Source of the DNA: Candidatus Heimdallarchaeota archaeon
GTDB lineage: Archaea; Asgardarchaeota; Heimdallarchaeia; JABLTI01
NCBI GenBank assembly: GCA_030671945.1
Contig: DAOVHJ010000157.1
Span: forward strand, 1-6,450
Direction of reading: 5' to 3'
DNA length: 6,450 nucleotides
Below the pieces are notes generated by a model. It worked only from the letters and a program-made list of their open reading frames with translations, was not told the origin of the DNA and did not search any database. The translations under genes were made by a program, and so were the position numbers. Position 1 is the stretch's first letter, and every line of letters starts with the position of its first letter. This document shows, piece by piece, positions 1-6,163 of the stretch.

Positions 1-1662
1 GTAATAGCGTCCCTAATTCCATCGATTGCCTCTGGTAGTTTTTCAGGAGCAGTTTTTAGAGAATTTATTACAAAAGTAAAATTCCCTTACACCTTAACTC
101 TTTACACAACTGTTAGTGTTCTTTTAATCTCAAGTCTATTTGTTTTAGTGAAATTACGAATGGTTTTACAAAACAATGTTGAAGAGAAACAAAAACAGAC
201 GAGAGAACGTATTCAAAAATTAGGAGTAATAATTACCGTTGGGGGACTACTTGTTCTCACATTGATATTTTTAATCTATAATACGATTCGAAATCACATG
301 GATATAGTTGATGTTTACAACTTTGATATTTACCAATCGCAACAAAGTATGATGATCTTTCTTTCAGTAATTCTGTTGATAATCCTTCTGGCAATAGTAG
401 CAACACTTTTCAGTAACAATATTCTTGGAAAATTAAAATGGTTGTACGACAGATTCTTCTTAAACAAATCATTTTTTGTTGCAAATTTCTTGAAAAATTC
501 TCGGAATAAATTAACTACGATTTTGATAATACTCATCATTATCTCATGCTTCAATGTCTTCACATTAAACATCTATGCAACAATTAGAGCAAATGAACAA
601 GCAGAACAATATTATCAAAATGGAGCAGATTTACGGATTCACACATCCTATGTAGAATCTTCATATGAAACAAATATATCAGCTATTGAAGGTATAGGCG
701 AAATAATGCCTGTGTTGAGAACTGAAGGGAAGCTAATTTACAACAGAGTTACAGTTTACGGTGTTGATCCCATTATTTATTCTCGAATTGGTCGGTGGGA
801 TAGTGCTTATTCAAGCCAAGATTCAGTTAATGATATGCTGTATAATCTGAATCAGTCAGATAAAGGAGCAATAATCAGTGATTTTGTTTCAGAAAGACTA
901 AATCTCACCATAGGATCAAATTTTACTATAGCAAATTTACCTTTCGGATTTGCTTACGAAACCTTTGAAGTTCAAGGAATAATCCATTCTGCACCAGGTC
1001 TTGGGCTTGCATATGGTATTAATATTGAATTAAACCAACCAAATCAAGAATTCCTACTTGTTAATGATAGAACATTAAGAGAAGATAATATGGTCACAGA
1101 TACAAATCTATTCTTTGCAAAATTAAAATCCGATGCTGATGAAGACAAAATTATTGAAGAACTATTGAATCTTGATAATGTAATCAATGTTAATCCAGAG
1201 GTTGTTAATGAGCAATTCATTGGAAAATACATTAGAAATTATATTCCTGATGTTAAGACATTTCTTTTGATACAAATTATCCTCATGAATACAGTTGGAC
1301 TTATAATCATTGGAAATAATATTGAGTTCATTCTAAAACAGAGAGACCGAAGCAATGCAATACTCAATAGTATAGGTAATTCGACTAGAAGTCTCATCCA
1401 AATTATTTTTGCAGAAATACTTGTTATAGAAATAACTTCTTTTATAATTGCATTTATAGTTGGTTTACCATTATCTGTTTTCAGTGTTCACTTTAATAGA
1501 CCAATTTTCACGAATCACAACATCTTAGATTATAGTTTCAAAATGGATTTAATTGGAATCCCAATTTTTATTATCGCATTAATAGCTATCTCACTTTTAG
1601 TTACAATACCATCAATTATGAGATTTTCAAAAGAAAATGTTTCTATAATGCTAAGAAAGTGA
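1..1662 (+). CDS. FtsX/MacB-like ABC transporter permease, 5'-truncated
   Basis: This reading frame is open from the first base of the window to a TGA at 1660-1662, giving 553 visible residues; the true start lies to the left, and the GTG at 148 is an internal codon. In visible numbering, hydrophobic helices lie near residues 30-50, 74-93, 117-138, 171-193, 420-439, 467-495 and 516-539. Between helices 4 and 5 is a large extracytoplasmic region of about 225 residues. The segment before helix 4 (FLKNSRNKLTT) followed by 'YYQNGADLRI' is typical of the second half of duplicated FtsX-domain permeases, and the last three helices, with the cytoplasmic loop 'QRDRSNAILNSIG', form the C-terminal FtsX core. 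Such permeases pair with a MacB/LolD-type ATPase and move lipids, lipoproteins or peptides, or transmit force to cell-surface enzymes. The ATPase is not in the window and the substrate cannot be told. The gene converges on the AN1 gene with no spacer. Confidence 0.88.
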   Translation, partial: VIASLIPSIASGSFSGAVFREFITKVKFPYTLTLYTTVSVLLISSLFVLVKLRMVLQNNVEEKQKQTRERIQKLGVIITVGGLLVLTLIFLIYNTIRNHMDIVDVYNFDIYQSQQSMMIFLSVILLIILLAIVATLFSNNILGKLKWLYDRFFLNKSFFVANFLKNSRNKLTTILIILIIISCFNVFTLNIYATIRANEQAEQYYQNGADLRIHTSYVESSYETNISAIEGIGEIMPVLRTEGKLIYNRVTVYGVDPIIYSRIGRWDSAYSSQDSVNDMLYNLNQSDKGAIISDFVSERLNLTIGSNFTIANLPFGFAYETFEVQGIIHSAPGLGLAYGINIELNQPNQEFLLVNDRTLREDNMVTDTNLFFAKLKSDADEDKIIEELLNLDNVINVNPEVVNEQFIGKYIRNYIPDVKTFLLIQIILMNTVGLIIIGNNIEFILKQRDRSNAILNSIGNSTRSLIQIIFAEILVIEITSFIIAFIVGLPLSVFSVHFNRPIFTNHNILDYSFKMDLIGIPIFIIALIAISLLVTIPSIMRFSKENVSIMLRK

Positions 1663-2613
1663 TTAGAAAGAAAAGACTCCGAGAAAGATAGTGCTAATGA
1701 ATATTGCTAAAGCGATTATAATCATTATTGAGAAAATAGACCAATGCCATTTCAAAATGTAATGACCATTTGAAAGTCTAAATGGGATTAAACTTATCAA
1801 GACTATTTGGGAAGTAAAGAAAGCAGTATTAATGAAAAACATAGCAGCTGGGGCATTTGGTAAAAACCAACCTAGAAAAATGAAGGTGATACCAAGTGCT
1901 AAATTTATGAATAAACCAATGGAACAAACAAGTCCCTTCTGTTTTTTAGTCATTAAATGGATTTCAGGAATAACTACTATACCTGGGAAGAAGATTATCT
2001 TAATGGGAGAAATTGACATAACCAAATTAATTATTAGACCTATTTTTGAAAGGACATATCTTGAGGAGAAACCATATTTCTTAGCTAAGAGCTTCTTTGG
2101 AAAAACTAATGAGAAATACACTAGGGTAATATTGAGTGAAATAAATGCAATAAAATACCAAGGCAGACTTGACATTAAGATTGAGATAAAGCTATATGAA
2201 ATAATCATCAAGAGTAAACCTAAGAGGAAATCCAGGATTTCGTTACCAACTGAAAAATAATCACCAACCATTGAAAAGAAACGCCGATCCATAGCTTTTC
2301 TTCTAGTTGGCCTTGTTGTATAGACTTGTCCTGAATCATTGGTAGTGTAATAATGAGAGTCTGGTTCGAAGTATTCTGGCTCGATTGGTGCACTTTTTCT
2401 TCGTTGACGTCTTGTCCTTTTCTCACTAACTTCTACTTGTGTAGCTTTCTCTATGGTTGGTTGTGCTAAGGATGGAGAGGTTGCAAGATGAAGTTTCTCA
2501 CAATCATGGTTTTCAGGCAAACGATGCGTGGTACAAAATAACTTAGTGCAATATCGACATTTGAAAGGTAAAGCTTCTTTTCTACCACAGTCAGGATATT
2601 CACAAGTTACCAT
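1663..2613 (-). CDS. AN1-type zinc finger membrane protein with degenerate M50-like domain
   Basis: The 316-residue protein opens with a complete AN1 zinc finger: C4, C9, C19, C22, C27, H30, H36 and C38 supply all eight ligands, with the usual 'PFKCRYC' and 'HRLPENHDC' context. A basic, polar linker follows (about 40-112, with RTRRQRRK and RPTRRK), then about five or six membrane helices from 125 to 314. The membrane part resembles the site-2 protease (M50) proteins that archaea often fuse to AN1 fingers: 'LLAKKYGF' (175-182) matches the sequence that follows HExxH in that family, 'IGLFINLAL' (232-240) matches the AGPxxN region, and 'IPFRLSNGHYILKW' (276-289) matches the PFGPLDG region. The catalytic residues themselves appear lost (HExxH reads LVFPK at 169-173; the Asp is N282). 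I infer a non-catalytic membrane adaptor that may bind ubiquitin-like or other protein partners through AN1; that role is unproven. ATG at 2613 is the first possible start, as an in-frame TAG lies at 2617-2619. Confidence 0.88.
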   Translation of the reverse strand: MVTCEYPDCGRKEALPFKCRYCTKLFCTTHRLPENHDCEKLHLATSPSLAQPTIEKATQVEVSEKRTRRQRRKSAPIEPEYFEPDSHYYTTNDSGQVYTTRPTRRKAMDRRFFSMVGDYFSVGNEILDFLLGLLLMIISYSFISILMSSLPWYFIAFISLNITLVYFSLVFPKKLLAKKYGFSSRYVLSKIGLIINLVMSISPIKIIFFPGIVVIPEIHLMTKKQKGLVCSIGLFINLALGITFIFLGWFLPNAPAAMFFINTAFFTSQIVLISLIPFRLSNGHYILKWHWSIFSIMIIIALAIFISTIFLGVFSF

Positions 2614-2647
2614 TTTCTAGATCCACGTTTCTAAAGGAATAGAAGTG

Positions 2648-2663
2648 ATTTATAGCAATTGCT
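2648..2663 (-). promoter_or_regulatory. TATA-like box with abutting palindrome upstream of AN1 gene
   Basis: On the minus strand TATAAAT (2654-2648) is centred about 38 bases before the ATG at 2613. With the usual archaeal TATA-to-start distance of about 26 bases, transcription would begin near 2625, giving a leader of about 11 bases. No strong Shine-Dalgarno is present (only GGATC), which fits a short or nearly absent leader. The perfect 10-base palindrome AGCAATTGCT (2654-2663) sits directly upstream, where the TFB recognition element belongs, and could be an operator. The box is a pattern match only. Confidence 0.45.
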
Positions 2664-2696
2664 TTTATTTTGAATTGTTTACTATGAAAGATTTTC

Positions 2697-4214
2697 TTAA
2701 ATTGGAATTACAGGTATAGAATCCTTACCTAGAAGTTCTTTCGAGCACTTGATGAATTCCACAGATGTCCTTATCATATACCAGATGATAGTCACAAATA
2801 TTATGGAAACCCAAACAACCACAGGAACAATTTGAGTTAGCTTTAAGGCTGGTAGGACAATTATTCGATAGATGAAAGAATTCTCAGATGCCGGTGAATC
2901 TGACAATCCTAGAAATGCTTCCTGATTAAAAGCTTCATAAAATACAAGGGCCAATCCATGTATTAACGTAAGGAGAGAGTATTCAATTAATAGTCCTTTC
3001 TTTTTCCGAAGAGCTATAAATGGAATAAACCAAGCAAGAATTTGTATGTTTATTGCTTTGAAAGTTAAAGCAAAAATGAAAATGGGCAGAAAAACTAGTA
3101 ACGTAATTGTAGAGAGTGGTAGTTTGTCAATGGTATGTTTTTTCATTAAATCTCTATATCTTAAAATGTAGATGAGAAATACTACGAAATAGATGCAGAC
3201 AAAGAGAACCATGTAAGATTTTTGAATAAACAATGGTTCATCTTGAGATGCATAAGTATCCTCTATTCCACTCACGTATTTCATTTTAAAACCGCTCCAG
3301 ATGATGGATATTGCATGCCAAATTGAGAAACCATACGCAATATGTGAATCTCTTAATAGGATGGCTGAAACGAAATCCGAGGGAATTGTAATTAAGAATG
3401 GAAAGATGGGCAAGAATCCCAGAAGTAAGCCAAGAATAAAAGGAAGGATATCATCTTTTTTCATCCAGAAAACCACAAAAGGAAGAAAGATGATTCCTAT
3501 GTATTTTGCTGAGGAACCTAAAGCAGCATAGAAAGCAATACCAAACCAATTACCAATCTGAATACAATAAATAACCATAGCAAAACAAAAGATGAGAAGA
3601 CTATCATATCTTCCACCACCAGTTTGTAAGATTAACGGCAAAGCAAAAGCTACAAAATAGCCTACAGTTAATTTTGCTTTTCTAACTTTTTCAAAGGTGG
3701 GATCATCCAAGACATTGCCTTCGTAATCATGCTTAATAATTGCTTTCTCAACAATTTTCATCAAAGCTAAAGCTATACCAATATCGGCCAGGAGAAAAGG
3801 AAATTTCATAAAAATTCTAAGAGCAATGATATTATTTTTCCAAGGACAAATGAAATACATTGTCACATACAGAATATCTGCTAAAGGCATGTGTGTTGAT
3901 ATAATATCAGTATAAAGTCTTTCACCTGCTAGAACTTTCCGGGAAATATCAATGTAGAAATCAAAATCCATGGGCCATTGGGTAAACAGGATAAAAAACA
4001 ATCTACAGGCTATCACAAGAAGAACTATTCGTATTTCCGGCATTTGCCAGATTCTTTTGAGAACAGAAGCTATTTTTGACCAAGAAATACTTAATCTTCT
4101 CTTAACAGCATTTTCATCTAGTAATGTATCAAAATCCTCATCTATGAATTTCTGAGAACTCCTATTCCCTAATCTACTAAATAATTGATCCAAATCAAAA
4201 TCGAGTTTCTTCAA
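2697..4214 (-). CDS. GT-C fold glycosyltransferase, GT87/DUF2029-like membrane protein
   Basis: The 505-residue protein has a hydrophilic, probably cytoplasmic N-terminus of about 58 residues and then roughly ten membrane helices, the first near 61-80. The first outer loop holds an acidic cluster, 'DFDFYIDI' (83-90), then 'AGERLYTDIISTHMPLADILY' in two overlapping parts (96-116), matching the D...Y...G..LY......PP layout of GT-C mannosyltransferases. Further family-like marks are 'GGGRYDSLLIF' (199-209), 'SSAKYIGIIFLPF' (234-246) and 'NIQILAWFIPFIAL' (389-402). GT-C enzymes transfer a sugar from a polyprenyl-phosphate donor on the outer face of the membrane, usually to a lipid- or protein-linked glycan. 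D85 is a candidate catalytic base by position; donor and acceptor cannot be read from sequence. The start is TTG at 4214: an in-frame TGA lies at 4245-4247 with no ATG, GTG or TTG between, and AGGGG stands seven bases upstream. GT39 or GT83 membership is less likely but not excluded. Confidence 0.78.
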   Translation of the reverse strand: MKKLDFDLDQLFSRLGNRSSQKFIDEDFDTLLDENAVKRRLSISWSKIASVLKRIWQMPEIRIVLLVIACRLFFILFTQWPMDFDFYIDISRKVLAGERLYTDIISTHMPLADILYVTMYFICPWKNNIIALRIFMKFPFLLADIGIALALMKIVEKAIIKHDYEGNVLDDPTFEKVRKAKLTVGYFVAFALPLILQTGGGRYDSLLIFCFAMVIYCIQIGNWFGIAFYAALGSSAKYIGIIFLPFVVFWMKKDDILPFILGLLLGFLPIFPFLITIPSDFVSAILLRDSHIAYGFSIWHAISIIWSGFKMKYVSGIEDTYASQDEPLFIQKSYMVLFVCIYFVVFLIYILRYRDLMKKHTIDKLPLSTITLLVFLPIFIFALTFKAINIQILAWFIPFIALRKKKGLLIEYSLLTLIHGLALVFYEAFNQEAFLGLSDSPASENSFIYRIIVLPALKLTQIVPVVVWVSIIFVTIIWYMIRTSVEFIKCSKELLGKDSIPVIPI

Positions 4215-4345
4215 ATAATAACCCCTTAGTTTTTTGTGGAATTCTCAACTACAAGCATTTGTTCGGAACTATGTAGTGCTTGAATCTAAGATTAGACTCA
4301 ATCAACTCTCTAAAATTACCCTTAAAAACTACTAAATTTATTAGG
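4215..4345 (-). promoter_or_regulatory. Putative promoter and leader of the glycosyltransferase gene
   Basis: Upstream of the TTG are two weak TATA-like stretches on the minus strand, AATAAATTTAG (4342-4332) and TTTTTAAG (4328-4321). Either would place transcription start at about 4300-4311, giving a leader of roughly 85-100 bases, long for an archaeon. The leader contains two competing 6-bp inverted repeats (see findings). Promoter assignment is by pattern only. Confidence 0.3.
4222..4226 (-). promoter_or_regulatory. Ribosome binding site supporting the TTG start
   Basis: AGGGG on the minus strand is followed by the seven bases TTATTAT and then the TTG at 4214-4212. It is purine-rich and well spaced, and there is no other start codon between it and the in-frame stop at 4245-4247, so it supports TTG as the real start of the glycosyltransferase gene. 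The match to a full archaeal Shine-Dalgarno is only partial. Confidence 0.5.
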
Positions 4346-4376
4346 GAAACAAAAAAACACAAGTGGGAGAAAGAAG

Positions 4377-4418
4377 AAAAATAAAAAAAATGAAAAGGGT
4401 GTGCGAAAAATTCGCACA
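4377..4418 (-). terminator. Hairpin plus oligo-T terminator after the surface protein gene
   Basis: Starting 15 bases beyond the TAA of the surface protein gene, the minus strand reads TGTGCGAATTTTTCGCACA (4418-4400): a perfect 8-bp stem TGTGCGAA/TTCGCACA with a 3-base loop (or a 7-bp stem with a 5-base loop). It is followed by CCC and a T-rich run (4397-4377) with stretches of four, eight and five T. Archaeal RNA polymerase terminates on oligo-T alone; the GC-containing stem in an otherwise AT-rich gap could add efficiency or protect the 3' end. It separates this gene from the glycosyltransferase gene. Confidence 0.7.
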
Positions 4419-4433
4419 TAAATTCATATGATA

Positions 4434-6035
4434 TTATTTGCGTCGCTTAATTAGACCTATAGCTGCAACTGCGAGAAGTGCTGGAATAGCAACTAACCAA
4501 GTATATCCTGGGAATATTCCACCTTTGATTGGATCGGGAGGATTGTAGTCTGGATTGACAATTTTGAAATCAAAATCAATGGAAATTGTTCCAGTTGGCA
4601 TACCGGAAATTGTTGCGAAATCAGAAGTGATTGTTACATCGACATCTAATTTTATTCTCATTCCTGCGAGCACACCTGATTCAGAATAAGCTACCCAACC
4701 TTCTTGATGAAGAATTGCATTGATGTCAATTGTTGGATCAACCATTGGATTGAAGAAACCTTCTGGAGTTATCGCTGCTAATGATGCTGTAAAGTCTACA
4801 TCAACATCTAATGATTCTTTTAAGAAGAAGTATCCCTTCTTTTCCTCGACTCCAAAGGTACCATCGACTGAGTTTATTGTGAAATCTAAGCCAGATGTTG
4901 TTGTGGGGAGAAATGCTAAGAGATCATCTAAATAAACACTAACGATTGTGTCCATTAAGACCATATATCCGCCGTAAATGTCATAGTCAGCAGTTATTGC
5001 TGGTGCGTAGATTGGTGTGTAAGTCATTCCAGTATCCCATAATGGTGGTTCATCCAATTGGTATCCACCTAAGAAGCCCACGAATAGGAATTCATCTGTT
5101 GCTTTTACTAAGGATTCTGTAGTGAAATCATAGGAATAAACATCTGCAGTGTAATAAAGCCCTTCTACGTCAGTAATTATATATTTTAGTAAAGTTTGCC
5201 CTTCCATACTGGCAACTTCATCTGTGAAGCTATCTCTCATAGAGGTATTAAGCATGGAAAAAATCTCGCCAGTACCTTCTACTGCTAGATGAGCGATATC
5301 TGCTACTAATGATATTTCTTGACCTACTGTAAGATCTAAACCCTTAGTCTCTACTGAAGCAAAGCTAAGGTCAATAGTTATATCGGTAAAATTCATGCCC
5401 ATTAAGTAAATGTTTTCTATATGGAGATCAGTTAAGATACCATCAGATTTTCTATAAGTTAAGGCCATATTACCTGGACCGGAAACAAGAGTTGCTATGA
5501 AATCAGACCCTCCACTGTTGACAGTAAATCCAACAGATTCAAGTGCTAGTTCATGAATTGTCCAGCCATCATCTAAGAAGAAGAAAGTTGGTGCTAAGCT
5601 TCCGTTGAAATGGGGAACTCCTGAAAGTATAGCTGCGGGAGTTGCTGCTCCGGTTGGGATAATTAAATCCAAGGCAGTAAATCCTTCACCGATAGTTATG
5701 GTTTCATCTGTTTTGAAAATTAAACCCATTCCGTAATTGATCCATTTACCAATTACGCCGGCACCAAAATCTCTGTCTTCTACAGACATAACTTTAACAT
5801 ATAATTGATTTCCTGCAAGATCCGAAATGGTTACATTTGGTATTGCTGGGAAAGCAAGCTCCATAATATCATATTTAATGGTCATTCCAGCAGTTACGCC
5901 AACGTCATCACCAAAAGTATTTGGGGAATAAACTGGATCAACGGTATTATTTGTACCGAGGACAGTTAACATTGGTGTGAGCATTAGCAACATTGCTGCA
6001 AAAACTATTATTTTGTTATTCAACCTCAAAATCAT
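4434..6035 (-). CDS. Secreted surface glycoprotein with C-terminal membrane anchor
   Basis: I do not recognise a named family. The 533-residue protein begins with a Sec-type signal peptide (a short basic end with R4 and K8, hydrophobic core about 9-26). It ends in a three-part anchor: FPGY at 508-511, a helix at 512-529, and KRRK at 530-533, like archaeal CTERM sorting tails (PGF-CTERM and Asgard equivalents). The region between is beta-rich with few basic residues. Sequons stand at N29, N67, N144, N215 and N263, so N-glycosylation is likely. Two halves look related: 'VTAGMTIKYDIMEL' (47-60) recalls 'LTVGQEISLVADIAHL' (235-250), and 'ALTYRKSDGILTDLHIE' (191-207) recalls 'WVAYSESGVLAGMRIKL' (447-463), suggesting an internal duplication. 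It is probably an envelope or S-layer-associated protein; ligand unknown. ATG 6035 is the first possible start, with an in-frame TAA at 6045-6047, but TTG at 6029 is better spaced from the GGTGAT site. Confidence 0.82.
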   Translation of the reverse strand: MILRLNNKIIVFAAMLLMLTPMLTVLGTNNTVDPVYSPNTFGDDVGVTAGMTIKYDIMELAFPAIPNVTISDLAGNQLYVKVMSVEDRDFGAGVIGKWINYGMGLIFKTDETITIGEGFTALDLIIPTGAATPAAILSGVPHFNGSLAPTFFFLDDGWTIHELALESVGFTVNSGGSDFIATLVSGPGNMALTYRKSDGILTDLHIENIYLMGMNFTDITIDLSFASVETKGLDLTVGQEISLVADIAHLAVEGTGEIFSMLNTSMRDSFTDEVASMEGQTLLKYIITDVEGLYYTADVYSYDFTTESLVKATDEFLFVGFLGGYQLDEPPLWDTGMTYTPIYAPAITADYDIYGGYMVLMDTIVSVYLDDLLAFLPTTTSGLDFTINSVDGTFGVEEKKGYFFLKESLDVDVDFTASLAAITPEGFFNPMVDPTIDINAILHQEGWVAYSESGVLAGMRIKLDVDVTITSDFATISGMPTGTISIDFDFKIVNPDYNPPDPIKGGIFPGYTWLVAIPALLAVAAIGLIKRRK

Positions 6036-6041
6036 ATCACC
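6036..6041 (-). promoter_or_regulatory. GGTGAT ribosome binding site abutting the ATG
   Basis: The minus strand carries GGTGAT (6041-6036), a six-base match to the complement of the archaeal 16S 3' end, immediately touching the ATG at 6035. A spacing of zero is unusually tight; the in-frame TTG codon 3 (6029-6027) would have a six-base gap. Signal-peptide prediction is hardly affected by the choice. Confidence 0.6.
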
Positions 6042-6090
6042 TAATTATAGGGATTTTTCCAACGTAAGTAATTCGTACTTTCGTCTAGAT

Positions 6091-6116
6091 ATTATTTAAT
6101 TAACAGTTTAATAAAG
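6091..6116 (-). promoter_or_regulatory. Candidate TATA region of the surface protein gene
   Basis: Two AT-rich candidates lie on the minus strand: CTTTATTAAA (6116-6107) and TTAAATAAT (6099-6091). Placing transcription start about 26 bases downstream of either centre gives leaders of roughly 33-50 bases, which would include the GGTGAT site. The two boxes cannot be told apart by sequence alone. Confidence 0.4.
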
Positions 6117-6163
6117 GGTTGCTATTAGGTAAGTAAATCAATCTTCTGTGCAATCTTTAGATT

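Noticed and set aside
148..150. GTG as the start of the permease gene
   Set aside because: The same frame is open to base 1 and encodes a plausible preceding membrane helix, so this is an internal valine codon of a gene cut by the window edge.
1832..2260. A 142-codon open frame on the plus strand
   Set aside because: It lies wholly antisense to the membrane domain of the AN1 gene, its translation is lysine/isoleucine-rich without a recognisable domain, and the opposite strand encodes a convincing polytopic protein.
4720..4935. A short plus-strand open frame opposite the surface protein gene
   Set aside because: It has no ribosome site or recognisable domain and mirrors the coding bias of the minus-strand gene.
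6065..6080. Inverted repeat AAGTA-n6-TACTT in the leader of the surface protein gene
   Set aside because: A 5-bp AT-rich stem is expected by chance in DNA of this composition, and it lacks conservation evidence.
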